Shown: positions 6,853 to 14,346, counted from the first letter of the stretch. The stretch: 17,194 nt of DNA from JAAFJT01 sp043744275 (GCA_043744275.1 JAYTUY010000197.1:1-17194), one strand, 5' to 3'. The notes: a model not told the origin generated them from the sequence alone. Translations and numbers: made by a program.

Positions 6853-8028
6853 ATGAATCTAAAAGCGATAAAATTCATCCGTTTTAAAGGTGAAGTTAAT
6901 GAATGGAGTATTGAAGGTAAACCAATTGACTCAAAATATAGGCAATGGCTTACCCTTGAAAACATAAATTTGATTGTTGGAAAAAACGCATCGGGTAAGA
7001 GTAGAACTATTGATGCAATCAGAAAAATCGCAGACTTGGTTTCAAGTGATGTCAAATTATCACAACTTAACTCATTTGGTTATGGAACATCAGAATATTC
7101 TCTTAAATTTGATAAGGAAGGTAAAGAAGTTGAATATCATATCAATTTTAAAGATGGAAAAATTCTTCAAGAGATATTGACTATTGAAAATATTGAAAGA
7201 TTAAATCGCTCTAAAGGAAAATTATATTACGAAGAAGTGATCAAAGATTTAGATTTTCAAACAGATGATGATGTACTTGCAGTTACTAAAAGAGATAAAA
7301 AGCAGCATTCATTTTTTGAAGATTTGTATTCATGGGGAAAAAACTTAAACCACTACCAATTTGGTCAACAGTTAGGTCAAAATGCCTTATTGAAGGATCC
7401 TAATGCTGTAAAAGATGATGAAGAGGTTGATTTAAAAGATGGAGATGAAGTTGCTACCATTTTTGTCAAAGGAAAAAGAAACTTTCCTTCAACTTTTGTG
7501 CAAACCATTATTAAAGACATGGAATGTATATCATATAAATTAAAAGAAATCGACGCTTCTCCAATAAAATTTTTCCCTTTTGCAGCTTTTGGAATCAATG
7601 TACAAGAACTTGATATTGAGGATATAACCGACCAAAGAGAAATGTCACAAGGAATGTTTAGGGCATTATCATTATTAATCCAGTTAAATTTTTCTCTTTT
7701 AAGTAAAATACCAAGTTGTATTTTAATAGACGATATAGGAGAAGGCTTAGATTATGAAAGGTCGAAAGCTTTAATTGACTTAATAATTGCAAAAGTGAAA
7801 AACTCTTCTGTTCAAGTTATTATGACAACTAATGATAGATATGTTATGAATAAAATACCATTAGAATATTGGTCAGTTATTCAACGAGTTCCCAAAAAAT
7901 CATTATTCTATAATTATAGAAATTCTAAAACTATATTCGATGATTTCAAATATACTGGTCTTAATAATTTTGACTTTTTATCGACAGAGTTTTATGTAAC
8001 AGGATTTGAGTCCATTCAACACCAATAA
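6853..8028 (+). CDS. ABC/OLD-type AAA ATPase of a two-gene accessory cassette
   Basis: A 391-residue cytosolic SMC/ABC-like ATPase. Walker A is GKNASGKS (residues 43-50), an ABC-signature-like EMSQGMFR lies at 263-270, Walker B with D-loop is LIDDIGEGLD (291-300), and TTND at 325-328 occupies the switch-histidine position, so that His is Asn here. The insertion between Walker A and the signature is short, without a long coiled coil, as in AAA_15/AAA_21 proteins of defence systems. It is followed 4 bases later by a TOPRIM/DUF4276-like gene, an arrangement seen in RloAB, PARIS and class 2 OLD systems. The sequence looks more AT-rich than its neighbours and contains no TACTGAGGGG word, both consistent with recent acquisition. 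A defence role is inference. Confidence 0.85.
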   Translation: MNLKAIKFIRFKGEVNEWSIEGKPIDSKYRQWLTLENINLIVGKNASGKSRTIDAIRKIADLVSSDVKLSQLNSFGYGTSEYSLKFDKEGKEVEYHINFKDGKILQEILTIENIERLNRSKGKLYYEEVIKDLDFQTDDDVLAVTKRDKKQHSFFEDLYSWGKNLNHYQFGQQLGQNALLKDPNAVKDDEEVDLKDGDEVATIFVKGKRNFPSTFVQTIIKDMECISYKLKEIDASPIKFFPFAAFGINVQELDIEDITDQREMSQGMFRALSLLIQLNFSLLSKIPSCILIDDIGEGLDYERSKALIDLIIAKVKNSSVQVIMTTNDRYVMNKIPLEYWSVIQRVPKKSLFYNYRNSKTIFDDFKYTGLNNFDFLSTEFYVTGFESIQHQ

Positions 8029-8032
8029 ATTG

Positions 8033-8752
8033 ATGAAAAAAATAGCGTTTTTTGTTGAAGGACAAACTGAGCAGTGTTTCATCAATAAGTTGCTTATAGA
8101 AATTGCAGGTCAAAAAAATATAGCAATAAACCTAAGACAACTACGAGGAGGCTCTTCTATACCTAAACAAGATAAATTTATTCCTCAAGTTTCATCTTAT
8201 GCAATTCCACCAAATCCCGTTTATGAAGCATTAATATATGATTGTGGCAATGATGATAAAGTCAAGTCTGATATTTTAGATAATATTGCAAATCTTGCTT
8301 CAAGTGGCTATTCCGAAATAATTGGTATTAGAGATTTATATCCATTACCCAATGAAGATTTGAATAAATTAGAAAGAGGTTTACAATTCATACCTCCAAG
8401 TATGAGACCTTTACCTATACCTTTTGAAATTATTGTTGCAGTTAATGAAATTGAAGCATGGTTTTTATCTGAATGCTCTCATTATGAATGTATTGATCAT
8501 AGATTAACAAATTCATTTATTCTAAATAATTCAGAATTTAACCCATGCGATGATGACATGACAATGAGAATAAATCCAGCTCATGATCTTCATAAAATTT
8601 ATCAACTTACAGGAAAGGCTTACAGTAAAAAGAAAAATATAGTTGAAAGAACAGTTAATTGTTTGGACTATTCTATACTTTACTTAGACATTAGAAATAA
8701 AATATCAAAACTTAACGATTTGATAGTTAAAATTGATACTTTTTTAACATAG
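8033..8752 (+). CDS. DUF4276/RloB-like TOPRIM-type protein, partner of the ATPase
   Basis: A 239-residue protein starting at the ATG at 8033, just after the ATPase stop; an upstream in-frame codon would overlap the ATPase and is not needed. The N-terminal FFVEGQTEQCFINKLL (residues 6-21) is the DUF4276/TOPRIM signature with Glu9. Asp70 with Asp74-Asp75 (IYDCGNDDK) and Asp101 are candidate metal ligands, and VAVNEIEAWFL (135-145) is the family's second hallmark. TOPRIM effectors in related two-gene systems are often nucleases released or activated by the ATPase. Here the nuclease activity and trigger are inferred, not shown. It ends 67 bases from the stop of the convergent AAA gene. No signal peptide or membrane segment. 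Confidence 0.75.
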   Translation: MKKIAFFVEGQTEQCFINKLLIEIAGQKNIAINLRQLRGGSSIPKQDKFIPQVSSYAIPPNPVYEALIYDCGNDDKVKSDILDNIANLASSGYSEIIGIRDLYPLPNEDLNKLERGLQFIPPSMRPLPIPFEIIVAVNEIEAWFLSECSHYECIDHRLTNSFILNNSEFNPCDDDMTMRINPAHDLHKIYQLTGKAYSKKKNIVERTVNCLDYSILYLDIRNKISKLNDLIVKIDTFLT

Positions 8753-8819
8753 AATAGATTTATATAACAATGTCTTGTTAATTATCATTAGAAAGCTCTT
8801 GAAAATCAATAAATTTATG

Positions 8820-10523
8820 CTAACCCCCCTTTTTAACCCCAAACTGCTTGTAAATCTTCTCAATTTCCTCTTTATACGCCAAATACTGAGGGGTGGCTAT
8901 GCGATAGCGGATACTTTCGAGGAACTGATTGAGCTTAGAATATTCTGATTCGGTTAAGATATTATCATCCAGAAACGCATCCATGAGTTTGAGAAAACTT
9001 TCATTTATTTCACGAGCCATTTCCACGTAACGTGTTTTATCTTCAAGGAAACCATAGAAAAAAGCGGCTTCATTATAGTTCACTTTTTGGTCCAAAACAA
9101 GCCCATCGAATTCCCTTTTTACGGCATTTATTTCATTCACTAATTGGTCGTAACTCCTTCGGCGATGCTCATAATCGTCCATCAAATTATAAATGCGTTG
9201 GGTAAATTCTTTGACATATAAATGCCTTTTTCTGAAATAAAACCAGCCAAAAATAGCTGAAAGTAAAGCAAATGAACCAGCCACACCCAACTCAGAAGCA
9301 AAGCCCAAATCCGCTAATTTACTGCCCCATTTCCAAATCGGACTGGTGTTCGGAATTGCGCCATTGTGTTCTATTTCATACAAAATATCATCAAAATCTG
9401 CCATTTTCAACTCATTATTGGGGCGATAGGCATTGACATTATTGATGAAAATCTTTTTAATATTGTCAAAATCTTTCGGTAAAAAGTTTTTACGAATTTC
9501 ACTCCACTGCCCAATTTGATGACCATATGAATATTTGGAAACAATCATTTCATTGGATTTTGCAAAGAAATAGACCATTTTTTTAACATTTACTGTATCT
9601 TTCAAGGCATTGAGTTCTTCTTTCAATTTTTTAACCTCTGTTTTCAAGTTTTCTGAATGTTTTTCAGAATCTCTCGCAGTTCTTTTTTTAACTAAATCCG
9701 CTTCAATTTGCAGTCTTCTTTCTCTTAAAAATAAAATCAATTCGTTCGGGTGAATTGGCAATTGCACCATCCCGCCCAAACGCCGTAAATGCTCAGTCGT
9801 TAACTCCACGCGCTGCCCTACGCCTAATTGAGTGAGACAGATCAAATAAAAATTGGATGGAATCATCACTGTATCTTTTCCATAAATTGTCTTGCCTTTA
9901 GGGTCGTCGAGATGCTCCCAAAGTTGAGGTCCGAAAAAGGTTTCAGGGTTTATTTTATCTATTTTATCAATGACACAAACAAATTTCTCTTTAGGTTTTG
10001 AGCGGCATTTATCCCAAAATTTTAGCATATCGCCCTTCACCAATCGCTCATTTTCTACGTAGCCTATATATTTTTTATTGAACTCCATATCAAACTGAGG
10101 GGCGCACAACACCACCATTTTGTTCTCAGGTTTTGAGGCAATAATATTAGCAATCCTATCTACCAAAGTCGTGTTGCCACTGCCTGTTACGGCAGAGAAC
10201 ATGATGCTTCGTTTCTCATTAAAAATGCTGAAATATTCTTTCAATTTGGAAAACTCCATCGTCGGCATGAAGGGTATCGCTATTAATTGGTGTAAAAGCG
10301 AATCATTGGTAGGCATTTCAACGCTGTGAAAAGCGTTGTAGAGAGCTTGAATGGAGTCTTTTGAATTGGTGAGCGTTTGATAATCTTTACTTAATTGCTC
10401 ATCCAATTCTGACCAATAAGGGTCTTTGTCATTTTTAAAACCGACAAAAAGTAGCCAAATACTGAGGGGTAGTATCAATATGACAAGTAAAATCTGTTTG
10501 TAAGTTAGCTTCCGCAAAGTCAT
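8820..10523 (-). CDS. Membrane-anchored AAA+ protein with degenerate Walker motifs
   Basis: A 567-residue protein with a membrane segment at about 9-28, an AAA+ core at about 105-265, a coiled coil at 270-312, a second membrane segment at about 411-430, and a charged coiled-coil C-terminus (440-560). The core resembles MoxR/McrB-type AAA ATPases: FVCVIDKIDKINPETFFGPQ at Walker B, then HLRRLGG and PNEL. However, the P-loop is AVTGSGNTT, with Asn117 instead of the catalytic Lys, and Walker B has Lys187 instead of Glu. Nucleotide hydrolysis should therefore be lost or strongly reduced. With both ends anchored, the ATPase core could lie either side of the membrane; positive residues suggest cytosol. 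Three copies of the dispersed word, two of them perfect, suggest a long-resident gene. No specific function is recognised. Confidence 0.75.
   Translation of the reverse strand: MTLRKLTYKQILLVILILPLSIWLLFVGFKNDKDPYWSELDEQLSKDYQTLTNSKDSIQALYNAFHSVEMPTNDSLLHQLIAIPFMPTMEFSKLKEYFSIFNEKRSIMFSAVTGSGNTTLVDRIANIIASKPENKMVVLCAPQFDMEFNKKYIGYVENERLVKGDMLKFWDKCRSKPKEKFVCVIDKIDKINPETFFGPQLWEHLDDPKGKTIYGKDTVMIPSNFYLICLTQLGVGQRVELTTEHLRRLGGMVQLPIHPNELILFLRERRLQIEADLVKKRTARDSEKHSENLKTEVKKLKEELNALKDTVNVKKMVYFFAKSNEMIVSKYSYGHQIGQWSEIRKNFLPKDFDNIKKIFINNVNAYRPNNELKMADFDDILYEIEHNGAIPNTSPIWKWGSKLADLGFASELGVAGSFALLSAIFGWFYFRKRHLYVKEFTQRIYNLMDDYEHRRRSYDQLVNEINAVKREFDGLVLDQKVNYNEAAFFYGFLEDKTRYVEMAREINESFLKLMDAFLDDNILTESEYSKLNQFLESIRYRIATPQYLAYKEEIEKIYKQFGVKKGG
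8884..8894 (+). repeat. TACTGAGGGGT word, copy 8
   Basis: Four-G form, antisense to the AAA-like gene, read as A-T-P-Q-Y near the C-terminus. Confidence 0.85.
10093..10103 (+). repeat. Variant AACTGAGGGGC, copy 9
   Basis: Only the ACTGAGGGG core is kept. Antisense to the gene, read as A-P-Q-F in the AAA core. Confidence 0.5.
10460..10470 (+). repeat. TACTGAGGGGT word, copy 10
   Basis: Four-G form, antisense, read as L-P-L-S-I inside the first membrane segment of the AAA-like protein, showing that the word is tolerated even there. Confidence 0.85.
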
Positions 10524-10533
10524 AGATTTAAAG

Positions 10534-10551
10534 GATAGTCACTGAAGTATG
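10534..10551 (+). repeat. Short repeat shared with the IS3 OrfA gene
   Basis: GATAGTCACTGAAGTATG matches 39-56 (GATGGTCACTGAAGTATG) at 17 of 18 bases, with scattered further identity up to a shared GCGAA about 30 bases on. It lies in the leader of the AAA-like gene. It could be an IS relic, but an exact 14-mer match is expected about once by chance in a window of this size. Confidence 0.3.
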
Positions 10552-10578
10552 TTTTAAAACTGTTGCGAAGTTAAAAAA

Positions 10579-11139
10579 CTAATTCAGATTATTCTCATCC
10601 AACATATCAGCAATGACAGAATAGGCATCGCCTTTGTGCTGCAAAACTGTGCGCCACAGCGTGTTGGGTTGTGCATTAAACAGGTAATTGGCGTGCATAT
10701 CGCTTATTATCCACGAACCTTCCTTCATTTCATCCTTCAATTGACCTTCTCCCCAGCCTGAGTAACCGACAAAAAAACGGATGTGTTTAGGCTCTATTAA
10801 TTTCGCTTCCACCAATACTTTGAGTTGCTCCCAATCACCGCCAATGTACACGCCCGAACTGATGCGCTTGCTGCCTACGAGCAAATCGCCGACATTGTGC
10901 AAAAAATGTAAGCTATCAGTTTGAACAGGACCGCCATAAAAAAGCGGCGCATTAAATTCAGGAAAATCAGCCACTACTTCGTTGAGTTTCATATCCAACA
11001 TTTTGTTGATGATGTAGCCAAACGACCCCTCAGTATCATGATTGCAAAGCAGTACAACCGACCGTTTGAAATGCGGCTCAAGTGAAAAAGGCTCGGCTAC
11101 GATGAGCTTGCCTGTGGTTATTTGATTATAAATTGTCAT
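10579..11139 (-). CDS. YqgE/AlgH family protein (UPF0301)
   Basis: A 186-residue soluble protein of the widespread YqgE/AlgH family. Hallmarks are the early GKLIVAEPF (residues 10-18), FYGGPV (67-72) and GYSGWGEGQLKDE (125-137). AlgH was named from alginate regulation in Pseudomonas, but the molecular role is still unclear. The length is normal and the start is the only reasonable ATG. It lies 98 bases downstream of fabD on the same strand, with its own candidate promoter. Residues around 35-39 (HDTEGS) are encoded by a copy of the dispersed word. Confidence 0.9.
   Translation of the reverse strand: MTIYNQITTGKLIVAEPFSLEPHFKRSVVLLCNHDTEGSFGYIINKMLDMKLNEVVADFPEFNAPLFYGGPVQTDSLHFLHNVGDLLVGSKRISSGVYIGGDWEQLKVLVEAKLIEPKHIRFFVGYSGWGEGQLKDEMKEGSWIISDMHANYLFNAQPNTLWRTVLQHKGDAYSVIADMLDENNLN
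11025..11035 (-). repeat. TACTGAGGGGT word, copy 11
   Basis: Four-G form in gene sense, read as D-T-E-G-S in the YqgE-family gene. Confidence 0.85.
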
Positions 11140-11173
11140 TTTTCAATCACTTTCTTAGTTAATATTTTAAACT

Positions 11174-11207
11174 CAAATATACAAATTTCATTAAAATATT
11201 ATACCAA
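11174..11207 (-). promoter_or_regulatory. Candidate promoter of the yqgE-like gene
   Basis: On the minus strand TATATTTG (11174-11181) fits TAnnTTTG, with TTG (11205-11207) 23 bases upstream. The box ends 34 bases before the start codon. Confidence 0.4.
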
Positions 11208-11237
11208 GTTTTTATCGTGTGAATTTTTTAAAAACTG

Positions 11238-12122
11238 TTATAAAGCTTCACTCGGCAAGGCTCTATCCACTTGTGAAAACATACCCCTCAGTACTTTGCC
11301 GTTTCCGCCTACTTCATAGACGTGACTCACGCCATCCGCTATCATATTTTGCATAATTTGAGTCCAACGCACTGGGGCAGTCAATTGTTTTATCAAATTG
11401 GCTTGAATAATCGAAGGAACTGAATGCGGTTGGGCATCTACATTTTGATAAAGCGGGCAAATCGGTTGCTTAAAATGCGTATTTTCTATCGCCGTTCTCA
11501 ATTCATCTTCCGCTGGTTTCATCAAAGGCGAATGAAATGCACCGCCAACTGGTAAAATAAGGGCGCGTTTAGCACCAGCGGCTTTGAGTTTTTCACAAGC
11601 TTCTGTCACCGCCTCAACAGTGCCAGATATAACCAATTGACCAGGTGTGTTGTAGTTAGCAGGGACGACTATGCCCTCAATTTCTGAGCATATTTTTTCA
11701 ATAATATCATCGGCTAATCCTAAAATAGCAGCCATTGTGCTGGGTTGTGCTTCGCAAGCTTTTTGCATGGCAAAGGCACGTTGCTGCACCAATTTCAAGC
11801 CTTCTTCAAACCCCATACCGCCTGCAGCCACCAATGCCGAAAACTCTCCGAGCGAGTGACCAGCTACGCAATCGGGTTGAAATGCCTCACCTGCCATCCG
11901 TGATTTGATAACAGAATGAAGGAAAACAGACGGTTGCGTCACCTTCGTTTGCTTCAAATCCTCTTCTGTTCCTTCAAACATGATGTCGCTCAAGCGATAG
12001 CCGAGTATGTCGTTCGCCTGCTCGAAAAGGTCTTTTGCAAAGGCGGAAGTCTCGTACATATCCTTGCCCATGCCCACAAATTGGGCAGCTTGCCCTGGAA
12101 AAACGTATGCTTTTTTGCTCAT
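11238..12122 (-). CDS. fabD: Malonyl-CoA:ACP transacylase FabD
   Basis: A 294-residue cytosolic enzyme that moves malonyl from coenzyme A to acyl carrier protein, supplying fatty acid synthesis. The catalytic Ser90 lies in GHSLG (88-92), with Arg115 (QQRAFAMQ) and His197 (GGAFHSPLM) as the expected partners. The oxyanion Gln11 is in FPGQAAQ, where most homologues have FPGQGAQ or FPGQGSQ; Gly to Ala here is unusual but conservative. No other fatty acid genes are adjacent. It lies 72 bases after the AlkB-like gene and has its own candidate promoter. The final residues (VLRGMFS) include a dispersed-word copy near the C-terminus, a position that varies in the family. Confidence 0.95.
   Translation of the reverse strand: MSKKAYVFPGQAAQFVGMGKDMYETSAFAKDLFEQANDILGYRLSDIMFEGTEEDLKQTKVTQPSVFLHSVIKSRMAGEAFQPDCVAGHSLGEFSALVAAGGMGFEEGLKLVQQRAFAMQKACEAQPSTMAAILGLADDIIEKICSEIEGIVVPANYNTPGQLVISGTVEAVTEACEKLKAAGAKRALILPVGGAFHSPLMKPAEDELRTAIENTHFKQPICPLYQNVDAQPHSVPSIIQANLIKQLTAPVRWTQIMQNMIADGVSHVYEVGGNGKVLRGMFSQVDRALPSEAL
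11283..11293 (-). repeat. TACTGAGGGGT word, copy 12
   Basis: Four-G form in gene sense, read as K-V-L-R-G-M near the end of FabD. Confidence 0.85.
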
Positions 12123-12128
12123 AATTTG

Positions 12129-12140
12129 TTGATTATCAAT
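12129..12140. repeat. Dispersed word TTGATAATCAAT, copy 4
   Basis: Six bases upstream of the fabD start codon, occupying the ribosome-binding region of its leader; a bound protein or local structure could affect expression. Confidence 0.5.
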
Positions 12141-12148
12141 TTAAACCG

Positions 12149-12176
12149 CAAAATTATAAATTCTCCCCATATTCAA
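12149..12176 (-). promoter_or_regulatory. Candidate fabD promoter
   Basis: Minus-strand TAATTTTG (12149-12156) fits TAnnTTTG, with TTG (12174-12176) 17 bases upstream. The -7 box ends 26 bases before the start codon. Confidence 0.45.
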
Positions 12177-12194
12177 TCATTCGTATGTCTAATT

Positions 12195-12836
12195 TTACAA
12201 AATCCATCTAAAAGTCAAATTAATACGCGGCTTCGTTTTTTTAGGTTCTTTGGGAATGGCATGTTGCCAATAATGTTGCATTTCTCCCGACATAATTAAG
12301 AGAGAACCGTGCGTCAGAAGCAGTTCAAATTTCTGATTTTTATCGTCTTTTCTTCTGAAAATAAAACGGCGGCTTTCTCCAAAATTGACAGAGGCGATGG
12401 TCGGATTTAAGCCCAATTCCTTTTCATCGTCTGAATGAAAACCCATTGAATCAGTACCATTTCTATAATAATTGAGCAAAACAGAGTTGAAATTATTCAT
12501 GATTAAGTTATTTTCTGTTGGTTTAGCTAAAAATACTGAGGGGGTGCTGAATTGTTCAATTCTATTTTTAATGGATAATAAAGGTGTATTCCAGAGCAGA
12601 GGAATTTGCGTTTTGCCTGAATAAGTATAAACTTTTCCTTCATCGCCATACCAAGCAGTGAGGCGAGGTTCAAGCACTTTTTTACCAAACATCGTGATTT
12701 CTCCTTGTTGCCAATTGATATTTTCAGTCAATTCTTTTTGAAAATAATCGGCTTCCTCTTTATTAAAAAATGATTCGATGAAGAGCAACTCAGCATTTTT
12801 CAAGGGAATATGGCGTTCTTTTTCAGAAAATAGCAT
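12195..12836 (-). CDS. AlkB-like Fe(II)/2-oxoglutarate dioxygenase
   Basis: A 213-residue nucleic acid repair enzyme resembling the ALKBH2/3-type AlkB branch, which oxidatively removes alkyl groups from DNA or RNA bases. The iron ligands are His134 and Asp136 (FHSDDE) and His192 (QHAIPK). RINLTFR (204-210) holds the two arginines that bind 2-oxoglutarate and complete the family signature. LNYYRNGTDSMGFHSDDE (121-138) and PRLTAWYG (57-64) are also typical. The length is normal for a stand-alone bacterial AlkB of this type. It lies behind a terminator from glgC, and no clear TAnnTTTG box is found directly upstream. No neighbouring alkylation-response gene is seen. Confidence 0.92.
   Translation of the reverse strand: MLFSEKERHIPLKNAELLFIESFFNKEEADYFQKELTENINWQQGEITMFGKKVLEPRLTAWYGDEGKVYTYSGKTQIPLLWNTPLLSIKNRIEQFSTPSVFLAKPTENNLIMNNFNSVLLNYYRNGTDSMGFHSDDEKELGLNPTIASVNFGESRRFIFRRKDDKNQKFELLLTHGSLLIMSGEMQHYWQHAIPKEPKKTKPRINLTFRWIL
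12534..12545 (+). repeat. TACTGAGGGGGT word, copy 13
   Basis: Five-G form, antisense to the AlkB-like gene, read as S-T-P-S-V-F. Confidence 0.85.
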
Positions 12837-12869
12837 TATTTAAGTTTTAGAAAGGATAAATTTTAGAAC

Positions 12870-12904
12870 AAAAATGCCCTCCGATAGTTCGAAAGGCATT
12901 TTTT
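12870..12904 (-). terminator. Intrinsic terminator after glgC
   Basis: On the minus strand ATGCCTTTCGA pairs with TCGGAGGGCAT over 11 base pairs (two G-T wobbles) around an ACTA loop, flanked by A-runs and followed by TTTTTGT. It separates glgC from the AlkB-like gene. The A/T flanks make it potentially bidirectional. Confidence 0.8.
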
Positions 12905-12930
12905 GTAATTTAATTTTACAATTATAATCA

Positions 12931-12943
12931 ATTGATAATCAAT
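12931..12943. repeat. Dispersed word TTGATAATCAAT, copy 5
   Basis: ATTGATAATCAAT, identical to the 13-base copy at 525-537, between the glgC stop and its terminator. Confidence 0.5.
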
Positions 12944-12953
12944 ATTTTATATT

Positions 12954-14234
12954 CTATTCAACCCCAATTTTACTACCATTCGGAATAGTCGCTCCTTTTT
13001 TCACCACAATAATACCGTCGATGATGCAGTAAGAGTCGGTCTCTACATTGGCTAAACCTTCGCCGCCTTTGATGGTGACATCATCGCCGATGCGGCAGTT
13101 TTTATCCAAAATAGCCATTTCGATATTGCAATTTTTACCAACGCCAACGTTGACAGTATTTTTTTTAACCAACTGCTTGAGATGCTCATAATAATCGGCA
13201 CCCATCATAATCGTATTTTTCATGACGGTTTTATCGCCAATTCTACTCCGAATCCCGATGATTGACCGCTCGATGCTCTTGGCATGAAGAATACTGCCTT
13301 CCGAAACAAGTGTTTTTTTGAATGTCGTGCCGAAAAATTTAGACGGCGGCAACATCCGAGAGCGGGTGAAAATGGTCTTTTCAATATCGTATAAGTCAAA
13401 CTTAGGTACATTGTCCGTCAATTCGAGATTGGCTTCAAAGAACGAAGAGATATTTCCAATATCCGTCCAATAGCCTGTATATTGATAGCTCGCCACTCTC
13501 AAACCCGAAGTGATAGCAGCTGGAATAATGCCTTTTCCAAAATCAGTGGCTTCTGCATTTTCATTCAACAAATTATTCATTGTGTCGCGGTTGAAAATAT
13601 AGATACCCATGCTGGCGAGGTATATTTTACCTTTTTTTTCTTCGGTTTTAGAAACAGGCGACACCCACTCGTGAAGAATTTCGCTTTTAGGTTTTTCTGT
13701 AAAACTTTCAATCATCCCTTTTTTATCCACTTTCATAATGCCAAAATCAGGTGCATCGCTGGCATCAACGGGGATTGTGGCGATACTCAAATCAGCATTT
13801 TTCAAGATATGCTCTTTAGCCATTTCTAAAAAATCCATCTGATAAAGTTGGTCGCCCGAAAGGATTAGGATATAATCGTAATCTTGAGTGCGAATATGTC
13901 TGAGCGATTGACGAACAGCGTCGGCAGTGCCTTGAAACCAATGTGGATTATCAGGCGTTTGCTCGGCAGCGAGAATATCGACAAAACCACCTCTAAAATG
14001 ATCGAAATAATAGGTGTTTTTGATGTGCTGATTGAGTGACGCAGAGTTGAACTGAGTGACAACATACATTCTTCTGACGCCACTATTGATACAGTTTGAA
14101 ATAGGAATATCAATCAGACGATACTTACCAGCAATCGGCACTGCAGGTTTTGAGCGATCCTTAGTCAAAGGATATAATCGAGAGCCTTGTCCGCCTCCAA
14201 GAATAAGGCTAACCATTTTGATGGTTTTTTCCAT
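12954..14234 (-). CDS. glgC: Glucose-1-phosphate adenylyltransferase GlgC
   Basis: A 426-residue cytosolic enzyme that makes ADP-glucose from ATP and glucose-1-phosphate, the committed step of bacterial glycogen synthesis. The nucleotidyltransferase signature GGGQGSRLYPLT is at 13-24, followed by RSKPAVP. The substrate-binding WFQGTADAV is at 99-107, SGDQLY at 126-131, and FTEKPK at 178-183. The C-terminal third is a left-handed beta-helix with hexapeptide-like repeats, where allosteric effectors bind in this family. A second Met at residue 7 is an alternative start. It lies 168 bases downstream of glgA on the same strand, with its own candidate promoter and a terminator behind it. The coding region has no copy of the dispersed word; the leader has one. 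Confidence 0.96.
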   Translation of the reverse strand: MEKTIKMVSLILGGGQGSRLYPLTKDRSKPAVPIAGKYRLIDIPISNCINSGVRRMYVVTQFNSASLNQHIKNTYYFDHFRGGFVDILAAEQTPDNPHWFQGTADAVRQSLRHIRTQDYDYILILSGDQLYQMDFLEMAKEHILKNADLSIATIPVDASDAPDFGIMKVDKKGMIESFTEKPKSEILHEWVSPVSKTEEKKGKIYLASMGIYIFNRDTMNNLLNENAEATDFGKGIIPAAITSGLRVASYQYTGYWTDIGNISSFFEANLELTDNVPKFDLYDIEKTIFTRSRMLPPSKFFGTTFKKTLVSEGSILHAKSIERSIIGIRSRIGDKTVMKNTIMMGADYYEHLKQLVKKNTVNVGVGKNCNIEMAILDKNCRIGDDVTIKGGEGLANVETDSYCIIDGIIVVKKGATIPNGSKIGVE

Positions 14235-14316
14235 AGTTATACTGGATAATGGGTTTAAAAAAATTGTGTTTGAGACAATAGTTTGATAATAAATTGATTT
14301 AACTGATTCAATACAT

Positions 14317-14328
14317 ACCCCCTCAGTA
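14317..14328 (-). repeat. TACTGAGGGGGT word, copy 14 (non-coding)
   Basis: Five-G form in the glgA-glgC intergenic region, within the inferred 5' leader of glgC. It is the only copy outside a coding region, so here the word cannot be explained by protein sequence. Confidence 0.85.
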
Positions 14329-14346
14329 TGAATGGGTTTTAAAATC

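Noticed and set aside
8753..8819. Terminator between the convergent TOPRIM-like and AAA-like genes
   Set aside because: Only a weak 4-base stem without a T-run is visible.
11122..11319. Small plus-strand open frame across the yqgE-fabD gap
   Set aside because: It starts inside the yqgE-like gene and ends inside fabD, with no recognisable product; the interval is better explained by a minus-strand promoter.
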